Below, piece by piece: positions 11,630 through 24,133 of a stretch of DNA of 64,000 bases (position 1 is the first letter of the stretch; every line of letters begins with the position of its first letter). Made by a program: the position numbers and the translations under genes. The stretch is from contig BSBN01001687.1 of assembly GCA_027924645.1 (NCBI GenBank), positions 2,852,001 to 2,916,000 on the forward strand, in the 5' to 3' direction. This DNA comes from Cunninghamia lanceolata (lineage: Eukaryota; Streptophyta; Pinopsida; Cupressales; Cupressaceae). The notes beneath the pieces are model-generated. The model was not told the DNA's origin and did no database searches. It saw only the letters and a program-made list of their open reading frames with translations.

Positions 11630-12857
11630 CTTAAGTAATTTTAATAAATAGGGGCAATATCACACTTGGGATAGAACATATCCATGGTGAATAAATTATT
11701 AAACCAATAGTTAGGCCATCATTTCTTTGGCACATATTCACCTTCTTCCAAATGCCCAGGTGGGTTGCAGGACCTTGGTTGGACCACCGAGGTGGAGAAG
11801 TGCATTGAGCAATGGTATCTACTTGAGATAATAAAATTAATGTTGCTAGAAACTCTTCAATGAATTTTAACTTATTCACCTCTCCTGACATCTCCCCATG
11901 GGAGTGAACAACAAATTTCTTAGGTCTTGAGCTTTTGAAACCGCACCTTGATTTTTTGACTATTGGCCACCATGGCTAATTGAGACATAGGTGGAGCCCC
12001 ATCATTACTATTAGTCTTCTCTTTGCAACTAACCATAGTTGACCATCCATCCTCATTTTTTGCAAGAGGTGGGTTATCAATCATTGGTCGAGTGGTAGGT
12101 TTGTTGTGGGAATAACCAAAGGGTATTCCCATATCTTATGCTCAAAAGATTGACAATAATAGCATGTATTGGGTAGGTTCAAATAGAGAAGACATTGAGT
12201 GCATCTCATGTGGCCAATTTGTATATCAGTTGTCTCCTTTAGATCCTTGGAGATGTCAACTTCAATACAAACCTTTTTTGGGGTCGAGCTGAGAAAAAAT
12301 TGTCAGGTTCTACAGAAATGACATTGCTTAGGGAGGAGGCTATCTTGGACAGGAAATTCCAACATGACATAGGCAACCCAAGAAATTCCACCCAGATAGG
12401 GATACGAAGAGCCTTCTCATTAGACATGTTGAAGTCTTGAGTCAATAGTGTGGACACTAACAAAGACACATGAATATACCAAGGACCATGCTTGAGGATA
12501 GCCTCAACATGGCTAGCTTCAACACAATGAAAAAGAAAAAAACCTTGGTAATTTTTGCACGACATCAAGGCAAAACCCATGCGGGACCCAAGCCTTGATC
12601 ACCCATTCTTTGAGCATGCTTTCGAGGGGGACCCTTCCCGCAAGAAACCCTATCAAGGTAAAATTTTCTAGCCATCAATATGTAATATCAAACTCTAGAA
12701 TGGGGAGAGCAACATCTAGAGATGTTTCAGTGGGTGTACCTCATGGAACACCTTGGGAATAAACTTCTTGGGATGCTTGAGTGGGAGAGCCATTGTCAGA
12801 TGTAGTCAAATATTCAACTCCAATAGTAATTGTGGAGTTACAAAAGGTTGAGGCCAT
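11630..12857 (-). pseudogene. LINE ORF1 (DUF4283 / zinc-knuckle protein), decayed
   Basis: From an ATG at 12857 (MASTFCNSTITIG) the frame continues with two stops into a DUF4283-type domain at 12580-12239. It shows GFFLFHCVEASHVEAILKHG, then the LRIPIWVEFLGLPMSCWNF pattern (conserved W..L..LP...W) and a closing region like that of plant L1 ORF1 proteins. A zinc knuckle follows near 12160 (CYYCQSFEHKIWEYP), with the last cysteine replaced by tyrosine. A weakly conserved tail can be followed to about 11631. Order on the minus strand is ORF1 then endonuclease, as in plant L1-type LINEs, so this and the 10150-11090 remnant are one element. Confidence 0.8.
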
Positions 12858-14020
12858 TTATAATGGGTAGAAAATGCTCACAGGCATGCCAACCTAGAAG
12901 GTGTCGTAATAAATGTAGAGAAACAATGCCAAATACTACTTCAAAAAGAAGCAATATGAGATCAGGGGATGTAAATTAATACCAATAAAGCCAAGATCAA
13001 GACCCTAGTAGAGCTCTCCTCAAACCTATAATTTTCTATAAACAATTTGTAAATCAAATTATCTCAAACAATCAGGTCCACATGGTTAATTCTTATAACA
13101 ATTGTAAAACCCTATGCCGCCATCACAACCTTTCCCCTAATTTGACTTTATACTTTACAATGCATCACCAATTCCTAGAGTTGTGCCATCACTATGATGA
13201 AAGATTCCTTTTTTGGATACTTATTAGATAGTTTAGGTGGGACTATGTGGACAAATAGCCCACCTTTCCATTATTTTCATAGCAAAAACCCTATTTATTA
13301 TAAATAAATTGATTTTGTTTAGCTTTAAAAGTGGAGAATTTAGTTAACATTACATGATGAGGCTAGGCAAGCTTAGTCTATATTTTATCCTTTTTTGTTA
13401 TTAATGTCAAGCAACTGAAACATGCAAAATATAGTTCACTCTACTCCACTAGGATGGCAACTTCCACAAATGCTTTATTAAAATCTTAATCCTTTTTAGT
13501 GATCAAAATTTTGAAAACTTATGACTTCACAGATTTGACCTACACTCACTTTCCCATGATTGCTCTCTTTTGTAAGGAATTTACTTTTTCATGAATGCTC
13601 CATTGATTTACATCATGGATCTTATCTCATAGAAGGGATAATTTTTAACATTTTAAAAGAGTTCAACAATCCTTCACATGCTAATTTTCCATGATATTGA
13701 TCAATGAGAAATCTGAACCCCCTCCTAGTTGCAATTTTTGGCCATTAAACACAAAATTTATCTTTAATCTACGCTCCATCACCTTGTATTTTCCATGGAC
13801 ATTATCATATCTTCACATGTAGGCACTAGGTATAATTGTTGAAAGTGTAAGGTGGAGAACCTCCCAGAACAACTTGGTAGAATGCTTATGCCTGGTGCCA
13901 CCATGCCTACTGTCTTGATGATAGGGTTTAAACTAATTTGACAGATACATGACAGGTAACAAGGATAAGGATAAACCACCCCATAACCTAAATTTCATGG
14001 TTGAATGGATATATTTAGGT
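12858..14020. other. No gene seen; probable LINE 5' flank and unassigned sequence
   Basis: The first few hundred bases are likely the LINE 5' untranslated region by position. The rest is AT-rich with no domain, RNA gene or repeat that I recognise. Short open frames at 13779-13979 have no recognisable features. Confidence 0.4.
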
Positions 14021-14025
14021 ATTTT
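14021..14025. repeat. Target-site duplication, left copy (ATTTT)
   Basis: Matches 18437-18441 exactly and directly flanks the TG end of the solo LTR. Confidence 0.6.
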
Positions 14026-17000
14026 TGTCACATCCTAAATTTTGACTATACTTTACTTTTTACTTGCATGTAATTAGTAGATGAATATGCATGATTTAGT
14101 GATCGACGTTTAGTGGAAATGTTAGGAAAAATCAATGATTTCATGAGTTTATGTTTATATGTTTATAATTGACATGTGATTATATATTGTTAAGATGTTA
14201 TGATTTCATAAGGATTATGAATTGACTAATGATACACTAATCTTAGTTTGGTGACTGCAAGTTGTATTTAAGAAACAGGTTTCCACCCTCCAAGAAAGAG
14301 AGGGAGAGCATCATCAGAGTGAAGAGAATAGACATAAGGAAAAGAACAATTTGTTGCCATCTTGGTATTATGCTTGTATAATTTAGTGAACCCTCATTGA
14401 GTTGGCTAAGTGGTACTCGACCCATTTGGTCTAAGTTGGTTTCGACTCGACAATTGTCGATTTGTCGACAAAGTCCATTAAACTTATGTTTTTTTGAAAA
14501 CTAAGTTAGGTCAATATATGACCATTGATAAGAAATAGTCGATAATAGTTAAACTATTTTATTATTTGAATTCCTGATGGGGATCCTAGCATGTTATTTT
14601 TGTCTTTTTTGACATTTAAATGAGATAGAGAGGGGAAGAACACCTTGACCCCAATCTCATATTTCATGAAGTGTTAGAAACAACGTAAGCATACATTGTG
14701 AGCACCAATATCATGTTGTTATATGTATATATTCATATAATATGAAATTATTGGTCTTACCATTTTGTTGTTGTTGTTAGAGCTTTTTATGGAGGTGGTT
14801 TAGCAAATTTAATGCCACCATTTCTTGCTTAGTAGTGGAAGCTCAACTCCATTTTCTCCATGATGGCTTTAGAGAAAAAGGTGGAGCTCTTTAAAGACAA
14901 CTTCGGAGTGGTCATAATGACCAACTACTCCATTTACACCTTGCCAAGCACTATAGAGAGTTTATAGGCTTATTAATGGAGGAATCTCCGGAGTAAGGAA
15001 GGTGGAAGCCATTTAAAAGACTACTTTTTTGATGTTAAGGCAAGCGTGGTAACGGTATGTCAGTCTAAGTCTTTACATCGAAGTGGTAAGGTGGAGTTTT
15101 TTGTGTTTTAACGTAGAAGAAAGTGTGTAATAAATCTCCGCAGGCATGGGAGATTAAGCCTTGAAAAGGATGTATCACCAGGTGGTGTAGATAAGAACAA
15201 TAAGCACTGTTGTTAGCTAAAACTTGGATCTATTTCATAACTAGTCGAAAGAGAGTTAGTATAGAGAGAATAGCTCTGTTAAATTTAGTCTTCCATAGAG
15301 AGAAGCTCTATTATCAGGGAGATTACTGTTCCATATTGATAGAAAGAAGAGCTCTATGATCTTCTAGTCTCATGGAATAACACCGAAGGGTAGCCCTTAC
15401 TATCCAAACTGTAGAGTGATAAAATGTAGTGGTTGCCAAGCATGCGAGAACAGAGGATCAATCTCACAGGTTGGCATAGAGAAGTACGACATAAGAGGTA
15501 CTAGGATCTCTCATTTTATCCATTAATTTGTTCTTAGACTACGAATAAATGTATGGTACATGATTTTTGAGATGTTATTACGTAGATTAAATTTTTTTAC
15601 TCAAGTATAATCATTGGAATTTCCTATCCTAGTGTTTATACAATCATAGGTATTGTTTCACTGTGTGAAAGTGAGGTCGATAACTATATATATAACCTTT
15701 GTGTTTTAATGAGGCTGGCAAGTATATATTAACCACTGTATTATAAATCCATCAGACTTGTTTATCATTATCATTGTGTAAGCTTGTTTCACTGTGTAAA
15801 GATTTATTATCACTGTATTAAGACTTTGTTATCAGTTAGTTGGGTAAGAGGCCGATAGGCCAAGTAATGTTTAAAACATAGAAAACTCATGGCTAAAGGA
15901 TAGAGTTATATAAGTTTTTATGAAGGTCGTGATGATCAGAAGAGGCACTTGCAACTGTAGCATTAGATAAAAAAATCCAATCCACTTTCAATTATGCTTT
16001 GATGGAAGTCCTTATCCTCTTCCAAAGTTCCAATTTGAACACAGGAAAGGAGGATGCTGACAAAGTTTGTGGAGTCTGGTTTTACACCTACCAACTACAT
16101 TTACTTGAAAGTATTTAAAAAACCTCTTTAACATATCCATTTTGTGTATATCTTTCAATCATTACAATACCATGATAACACATTTCTTCGAGGCCTTTTT
16201 CTTAAATAGTTCACGTGCTATGTGTATGCTTGCACATTTTTCATACATGTCTACCAAGCGGATTGAGCTACTTTATCCTTTAGGTTTTTAAATATGTTTA
16301 TACCTTGCCTAAAAGCTTCCATTTTGGCATGGGCTAGGAGCATGCTAGCAAATGTGAATTGAACAGGTTAGAGACTCGTTTATTGCATTTGGTGACACAA
16401 TATATGGGATGTTGTCAAATGTGAAACATCTAAAGAAACTGTATAGATATTAAGATATATGTGTTCTTAATTATGCCAAGTATATTTGTTATATGCAAGG
16501 GTGGTAAGCATTATCATGATAAGCATAGGATGTTGAACACCAATTCTTATTTCTTCTTTAGCGAAAGTCAGACCAAGAAGGTTGATAATTATATTGTAGA
16601 CTCACTCTTATCAAGGAAAAATATTGATTAAGTCTTAAGTGATTATCTATGTTGAAGAGTATTTTGGGAGATATAATTGACTTCTCCTATGTTTCAAGAT
16701 TGAGACTAATAGACCAGATCAAGGGCTTATGTGTTCTCTAGAAAATAAGAAGTTATAGTTTTCATGTTATATACTTATTAGAACTTTATTTAGTGCTAAG
16801 TGCATAGGAAACAAAGTTAATCTTTGTTAGGCATCCTCATTATAATCAACTCTGAGTACGACATGTTGGGAGGTTCGATTTCTAACATTAGTGATGAATG
16901 TACTTATATTTGTCGATAAAGGTTGTGTGGCATACATACAAAGGATGTTGTGTATGAGTTCATAACCTATCATAAATTGGAAGTCAGTGGACTTAAGGAG

Positions 17001-18436
17001 ACCAAGAGGTGAAAAAGTATTTTTTTATCTTTTATGACTTAAACCTATCTAGGTTTAGAGATTGAACTTAGTCAAAAGACTAGTTATAAAAATGATAGTA
17101 TACATTAAGATAAATTATACGAATGAGGATATACCTCATATTCTATGATTATTCATATTATGTGAAATGTGATTTCGAACAATGCCAAGTGGTCTAAGGA
17201 AGACTAGAGGTATTTATTCCCATGTTTTGTTATATATATGTTATTATCTTTGGACAACAAGGGTATTGATATTTCCAAGCAATCGGTTAGAGAAGTTAAA
17301 CCCTAGAATAATAACCTAAAGGGTTTAGAAAATTTATAACTCTTATGTCAGATATGACATTGTTTTTATAAATATTGGTCGACAGTGAATGGTCGAGAAA
17401 ACCATAGAGTAAGATAGACAAAGTCTAAGTAAAATTTTAACAAATTTAAGTGATTCTATGATAGAGTCAAAACTTGTTAAATTGCACAAAAGATGTTTGA
17501 TATTTGAGTCAGTGAGTAGAATGATAGGAGGTCATAGACCCTAGAAATTGCAAGTATGCAAAGGGGGACTCTCTGAAAGGTTAGAATTACCTAAACCTGT
17601 ATATTGCATGTATATCATAGATTAAGGATTAGTTCTAAGTCAGATTGACTAGAATGGATTACAATACAGACAAGTTTATATCTAGAGTTACTAATGAAGA
17701 AATTCAAATTGTAGGATGAGGTAATCTCCAAGTCGAGTCAAAGTTGTGTGAACATAAGACTATGTTTATTGCAAACATATATTTACATAGAGACTTTGGC
17801 AAAAGTGATGCATTTGTCTCTACATGCATCAGTCGATTCACAATGCTCTAGATTTGCACAATGCTCTAGATTTGCATAACCAACCAGTAGTGTCGTACTC
17901 AGTTAGAAGGAATCTATAGTTGTATGGCTATGTTGGTTATGTAGAACACATCAATAGGACTCAGATGACAACCTGTTGGTTCTCTATGTCTATACTCTTC
18001 GTGAAGGGTAGTGCCACTTCCATGAAGGAAGGTGTGCGGGGGACCGCTTGTCTATGGTTGGAGGTAAAGCACTCGGATGATGCTCTCCCTCTATAGTAGA
18101 TGACTCACCGAGACTTGTGAAGACATATACCAATATTCTAGATGCAGTATACTTCATGTTACGACTTATGATAGTCAAAGTTATGATGTAAACTATTCTT
18201 TGTGCCAAGTGCAATTTATGTATTGTAAATGTAAAGTGAAATGATTTCACTATGATTTTATTTTTGAATATGTTGTAATTTCAAGGTTGAAAATATTCAG
18301 AAAAGATATGCTTTATTTCTTTGTGATCATGCAAATGATATTTAATAAAAAGAATTCACCCATGTTTATCATGTTTTATTTACTTTCTTAGTAAATTGTA
18401 TGTGTAATTCTGAGTAATATGAGAAGGCATGTTACA
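14026..18436 (+). mobile_element. Very long solo LTR (about 4.4 kb), gypsy-like ends
   Basis: The block begins TGTCACATCC and ends GGCATGTTACA, giving TG..CA ends of the kind seen in long plant gypsy LTRs. It is flanked by ATTTT on both sides (14021-14025 and 18437-18441), a 5-bp target duplication. There is no primer-binding site, gag or pol sequence within it, and neither end is repeated internally, so it reads as a single LTR left by recombination. The duplication is AT-only and could be chance, but it coincides with good LTR ends. Orientation (+) is inferred from the end sequences. Confidence 0.68.
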
Positions 18437-18441
18437 ATTTT
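18437..18441. repeat. Target-site duplication, right copy (ATTTT)
   Basis: Directly follows the CA end of the solo LTR and matches 14021-14025. Confidence 0.6.
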
Positions 18442-18779
18442 TACCATAAAATATAACTAAATTTTATAATTTCCTTATGTTGTATAAATTTCTTGTAGAA
18501 ATATTATACGAGATAGTGTACATGCACTCCAAGCTCTATGGAATGTGCAAATGCATCCATCCACCCACCACCTTCTTTGATAAGTTCATGGTGCAAAGAT
18601 TTCATACGGACCATTTGAGCAACTACATTATAATCAATTAGTAGTTTCATTGAGCTTATCTTCACAATCAATGGAATTTGCATTTGGTAGCACATGCATT
18701 TGTTTGAATCTAAGTTGAGGCTTAATCTTGAGGTTTGCAAGTAAATTCTAATTAGGGAGTTAATTTTATATTTATTTCC

Positions 18780-19893
18780 TTTTTATTTTTTAGTTTGAAT
18801 TTGGTGCTTACATTCTACACTGTAAAATACTATGCACTAGTGGCAATCCTTTAGGTATTCCACTATCCATAATGTCTTCAAATTATTTAAGCAACACTTC
18901 TACTTCTAGCTCATCAGAGTTGCATGACTTGTTTTCCTCTATTATCACGAGCTTAATAACCAATGCATAACATTCCTATAAGTTTTCAAACTTCTTAAGA
19001 AACTTTTTAGCAGTCAAGAACATTACTTTTCTATCTACAACTTCTTCCTTGGCCTTCTTATTTCCACCTTTGGTGATGGTGAGTTTTCTTCCTCCCATTA
19101 TGGATGTTGCACACATCATATTTCCATGGTCTACCCAACAACACATGATAAGCATCTATTATAATCACATCACAACACATTTTATCAAAAGATCCTCTAA
19201 TGTGGAATGCCACTAGGCATTATTCCTTCATAATCATTTGTTGACCCTTTTGCAACCATGAAATATGGTAAGGATTAAGATGTGGTATTGGTTTCAAACC
19301 AATTTTCTCTACCATTTTTATGGATACTAAGTTGTTAGTGCTTTATTTATCTATGATCATATTATATAACAAGTTCCTCTAGATTTACATAGTGCAAACT
19401 ATCCTTTTTGTTAACCATGGTTCTTTATTGTCTTGTGTGGGCTTAAGCAAAACCTTATGCAACATTAGATTCTTTTCACATTTTGGGTCTACACTTTCTA
19501 CTTAGCTACCTAACTCCTCATTACCTCGTGTAATGTGCACTTTCTCAACACACCCTTCAAATGACTGATGACCTACTTCTCCACATCTGAAATATGTACC
19601 ACTAAAAGTCTTTCCACACCTCCTCTATCTTTATCTTCCTTCTTCTTGGAAGTCTAATATTATTTGGAGCCTTATGTGTTATCATTGGATATTGTAGTTT
19701 CTCTCTACACATATCCTTGTTTGTTCTACTTTCCCTTTCCACTATTGCCCTTAGCTTGCACTCTCTACTTCTTGTGGGATAAATTCTCCTCTATCCTTGG
19801 TGCAAGTTGGTTGGTATTTTCCATAGAATGAATTGGAAACAAATAAATCTCATCTTGGATTGCGACTTGCAAACCATTTACATAGTGAGATAC
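18780..19893 (-). pseudogene. Gypsy element 4: gag C-terminus, protease and start of RT
   Basis: On the minus strand the reading starts at about 19893 with VSHYVNGLQVAIQDEI, a typical end of the gypsy gag core. A zinc knuckle lies near 19590 (YFRCGEVGHQSFEGC, first cysteine lost). The protease region follows near 19400-19100: a degraded IDxGS site, then the SIHKNGREN/KMVEKIGLKP segment and YHVLLGRPW, strongly diagnostic of gypsy protease. Near 19060-18810 come VVDRKVMFLTAKKFLKKFE and FEDIMDSGIPKGLP, the conserved lead-in to gypsy reverse transcriptase. The RT catalytic part is not found to the left, where only unassigned sequence and the 4.4 kb solo LTR lie. Stops and shifts are frequent. Confidence 0.85.
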
Positions 19894-21262
19894 TTTCTTG
19901 GTGCAGGAGCACCCTCAGAGCTAGAACACACCTTGGTCAAACTTGGTCAAGGATATAGTTTTATTTTCTTTTGTGGCATTTCATGTAATAAGGCCATTGT
20001 GAGGCCATTATTGTCCATTTTGGTCATTTGGATCCATTCGTGTAACCATTGGGTTAAGCAACTTGTCAAATGTCCTAGAAGTTGATAGTTTTAAGGCATT
20101 ATTGTGAACAAATTTTCAAAAGTTGTCAACATATGGTAGTTGTGGTTGGTTGAGCCATACAACCTATGTGTGGAAACATTAAATAAGTCTATTTTGTACG
20201 AATCCAGGGTTGGTTTGATAAAATTATTGAAGGAAAAGCAATTAAACATCTCAGTTTCTACACTTTCCAACGTTTTCTTGTTGTTCTTATGATGTGTACG
20301 GACTTGTACGGACGTGTCCTGATTTGAGACTAACTGGGCATGAAAGTACATTGTGTCTACTTCATTTCATTATTTTGTTGCATTCAATTTCACTAAGAAA
20401 TAAGCAAGTTACATTGATTTTTCTAAAAACTGTCAAAAACCCTAGTTAGGGTAGACAGTGGGCAAACAAAATGCATAAGAGGGCCTTCCACAAGTAGAAA
20501 ATGCTAAAACTTGGTGGAATGTCTTGTAATTGCATATATTTTAATAATCCAAACTTGTAGGGATAAGGGAGTCAGTTAGCACATGTGATGGAGGCTTGAG
20601 TGGTCTGATATCTTATGTATCAGGCTGACAGTCAAGTAGAAGAGAGTATTTTTGAATGTTGTGGTTGAATTCAAACCTCATAAAAGGCTGGAGGTGATTG
20701 AGGAGAGTGTCTAGGTGTCATAGAACCTAACTCCAAGGGTGGGTTTGCCTTCACAATAAGAATTTGCACCTATATGTTGATTGTACTGATAGAACAGGGT
20801 ATGACAGTTTGTAATAGGACTGTGTACAGTCAAGTTTGTGGTCTCATAAATTGAACAAGTACAAAAATCCTACAAAAGGAATTTGTTGGAGTGTCATAAG
20901 TACCACTAAACCCATGTTGAAGATCAGGGTTTCCTTTTTGTCTTGGGAGTCATAGTTGACAAGGGCTGATAGACCCTAGAAGGCCTAATTAGGCCTAATT
21001 GCACAAGGAACAGTCAAAATTTGGGCTAGACCGTACAAAACAACCCCACCTCATTTCTTGGTATGTGTTGTAAAGCCCAAAAGGGTATCTCAAATAGGTC
21101 ATACTTTTTGAAGGTCAGGTCTAGAACACAAGTTATGTCCAAAAATGCCTTTTTGAAAGGCTATAAGGGAAAGAGGCCATTTATGAAGGAAGACCCAATG
21201 GATAGAGACCTAGGGTTTTGATGGATGGTTGTTTGGTTGTGTCTAGTTAGTCCATACCCCTA
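19894..21262. mobile_element. Unclassified insert splitting the gypsy gag gene
   Basis: Gag coding runs up to about 21263 (ending ..HIGHAKDDGEK-stop-CR) and resumes at about 19893 (VSHYVNGLQ). In related gag proteins these two segments are adjacent, so the ~1.37 kb between them is extra. It has no coding domain I can name and no clear TG..CA ends, inverted termini or target duplication. It may be a decayed LTR or non-autonomous element. Confidence 0.55.
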
Positions 21263-21915
21263 CTCTACATCATTTCTCCCCATCATCTTTAGCATGACCT
21301 ATGTGGATGTTAGGGTAGTAAAACTCCTCGCTATACTTTTTTACATACAACTCTATCTACTACAAGTTCTGGAACTTTAACAATTTTAAATTGTAATTGG
21401 AAGGTAAAAACTTACCCTTCAACTTTGTAACCATTCGATCCTATTTAGAGATCATCAATTTATTATTTTTAATGTGATCTTTCAACACATACTCCCAATA
21501 CAAGGTAGCATGCCCTTTCAACTTGGCGACAACATACTCAAGACTCTCCTAGGGTCTTTAACAAACTCTCAAATTTGAAATACTTCGTTGGATTAGTTAT
21601 CCAATTCAATAGATCTTTAAGACTCAAACCTCCTACGTAGCAAGAGAGATCAAACCTTGACTTACTTCATGCTCTCACCATTATCGTAGAAAATTTATCC
21701 TCCACAATTAGTTCATCATTAGAACTAGAAGCATCCTTAGTGTGTGGTTCATGATCTAGTCTCTTGTCATCACTAACATCTTCAACCACAACTATTCCTC
21801 ACCTTTGCATGGTCTGAAGGGATTTGAGCCTTACTTTCATAGGTCTCATTATTTCATTCAATACATTATCATGATGCACTCTTTGATTTCTTCCACCCCT
21901 TCTTTTCTGAGCCAT
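21263..21915 (-). pseudogene. Gypsy element 4: gag N-terminal part
   Basis: The frame begins at an ATG at 21915 (MAQKRRGGRNQRVHHDNVLNE), the basic N-terminus seen in plant gypsy gag proteins. It continues with an acidic stretch near 21730 and a LKDLLNWITNPTKYFKFES segment near 21600, matching the ELIDWI..MEKYF gag motif. LKGKFLPSNYNL follows, then EEFYYPNIHIGHAKDD near 21300. Several stops and shifts make it non-functional. It lies about 85 bases downstream of the primer-binding site, as expected. Confidence 0.85.
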
Positions 21916-22000
21916 TTCTTGTATAGATCACTTGTAATGTGACACCACACAAACCTTCCACTGTGGGGGTACCACATACACTTCAATGACCTAGAAAATA

Positions 22001-22013
22001 GGCTCTAATGCCA
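22001..22013 (-). other. Primer-binding site of gypsy element 4
   Basis: The minus strand reads TGGCATTAGAGCC, the methionine-tRNA-type primer site with two changes from TGGTATCAGAGCC. It lies two bases from the LTR end at 22016 and just upstream of gag. Confidence 0.82.
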
Positions 22014-22015
22014 AT

Positions 22016-22558
22016 TGATGTAGTCACAAATGGATGGTCTATGAAAGACTATCCAACCGTGGAACACTAATAGAGAAATTGAAAACCTAGATTATGAATA
22101 TACAACATAAGCTTACCTCTTTATGAAAAGAATGAACAAAATATGGTGTAGAAAAACAAGTTATATGTATATATTTGTATGACAAAAGTTACAATAAATC
22201 CATGTACAATAAGATTATATCAACACAATTACATGCCAAGATTCCTAGTCCTTTTAGATGCTTGATCTTCAATTCTACTTTATCTCATCTCCTCTTCACT
22301 TCTTCCCTCAATTTCATGTCACCTTTTTATAGATATGATTTATTATTGTAAGACAGTGCCAACCAAAAATATGGTACAATTACCTATGCAAATGTAGCAC
22401 TAACCATGGTGTCAATATTAAATGATTTCAACTCTTAAACTTCCTTGGGATTGGGTGTATTCCCATGTGGCATGTCAAATGACCCCTTCTTAAATATGTG
22501 TGGCAATATATAAGGTTTAAAAATCAATGTGGTTTGAACTATGAACCTCCCTAGAACC
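22016..22558 (-). mobile_element. 5' LTR of gypsy element 4, cut by copia element 3
   Basis: LTR sequence starts at TGATGTAGTCAC on the + strand next to the primer-binding site. A TATA-like ctataaaaagg occurs on the minus strand near 22325-22335, a plausible LTR promoter. The far end is not found because copia element 3 begins at 22559. The LTR may therefore continue elsewhere or have been truncated by that insertion. Confidence 0.72.
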
Positions 22559-23810
22559 TGTTAGATTTAGGGCACACAACTGAGAGGGGGGGTGAATCAA
22601 TTGTATAAAACTTTCTCTCTTTTATATACTTAAATCCATATTGTTAATCAACAGCATAATAGAAGATCAATCAAGAAAGCACAATGCAACAAATCAAGAA
22701 TAGAAACACATCAACACATGAGACACCAAGATTTTTGACGTGGAAAACTCGGTTAAGGGAAAAACCACAGGGTGATTAACCCAAGATAATATTCTCTATT
22801 AGAAGAATAGAAAGAATAAGATGGCACATGCCAATTAGGGCTCATTGCCCGAGCACACTTCTCACAAGAGGCTCACTGCTTACAAGAGACACACTGTCTA
22901 CAAAAAGAGTAAGTATCACATACTTGAACTAGTAAAAAGCATCTTCACCATGCTTGAGTCAGTTCCATTTAAGCCCAGACCTTCTGCTCTGCCTTTCGCT
23001 CTTTTATTCGCTACTACACACTCATCACACCAAGACACACTTCAAAATGAATTCACAATCCCTTATTTACACAAGGCATTGACTTAGGAACAATCATCTA
23101 AGTCGGCAAACACCTACAAGATCATTCACAAGACGTGTAATACATCCGGTCGGCCAGTCTCAAGAAGAACACCAATATCCGTGGTTATTCATCAAATGCA
23201 AACTCTAACTTCAATGCAGACCACCAACATTAACTGGACATGATCCAATAATCGTCATAACCTTCCCTGAATCACCAAAAACATCCGCACATCATCATCC
23301 TACTGGAATTCTTCTTTCCTTCATCCAGAGCTACAAGAACACAATCTGTCATCATTGTCACAAATGAATAGGCACTTCCGGATCTTCAACCCACGAACTA
23401 ATCTAGTTGATACTTCACAGGGACATCCTTAACACTCCCTTAGATCCGCAGAACGGGATAATGAAATACCGGATCTCACCGAACCTTTCTGTGGCCCTCT
23501 GTCACCTCTGAACACCTACCGGAACCGGTTCTACTTGAGCGACCATAACTTCTTCAGATCTTCATGCGGACCTCTGCAATCTTGACTGGAGTATCTCAAG
23601 ACTTATATCTACAAACCCTTTAAACCGCATCCTCTGATCCTTAACCTATTTAGGACTTTTTACCTTCTTGTCATCACTGTTCTTCACTGTTCCTGATTGA
23701 GACTTATTCTCTCAATAACCTCAGCACATAGCTCATCTAATCCTTCTCATTAATGTAACATGAGTATGTTGACATCAATGACAACACCGGTTAGGCCCAT
23801 ACTTGCAACA
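22559..23810 (-). mobile_element. 3' LTR of copia element 3
   Basis: The + strand reads TGTTAGATTT at the left end and ..CTTGCAACA at the right end. The minus strand LTR thus begins TGTTGCAAG, directly after a polypurine tract. It is about 1.25 kb and shares its hallmark ends (TGTTGTCATTGATG; the G-run next to CAACTGAGAG) with the solo LTR at 8948-10034. The left flank is gaacc; the partner flank is lost because the 5' half of the element is missing. Confidence 0.85.
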
Positions 23811-23823
23811 ATCTCCCCCTTTG
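23811..23823 (-). other. Polypurine tract of copia element 3
   Basis: The minus strand reads AAAGGGGGAGAT just before the 3' LTR, the primer site for plus-strand synthesis. Similar AAAGGGGGAG runs recur at about 23935 and 23985, so the tract region has been duplicated in the 3' untranslated part. Confidence 0.8.
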
Positions 23824-24133
23824 TCATTGATGGCAACATATGATGTGAAAAACCATCAAGACAAGAACTTCTCCTTGCTGTTACAACTCCCCCTAACATC
23901 AACAACTATTCACATGTCTTCTCTCCCTTTGTTGCTCCCCCTTTGATCAACAACCACTTTTTTTTCACATGTCTTCTCTCCCCCTTTGACATCAATGGCA
24001 AAGGGCTCATACTTGTAACTTCACTACTTCATAACATACCAGCTGCTCCCCCTGAGTAGCAGCTTCCTTATCATCAATCCGGATCACAAGATATGATTGT
24101 GATATCCACCAGATTGATGCACATCAGTGCATC

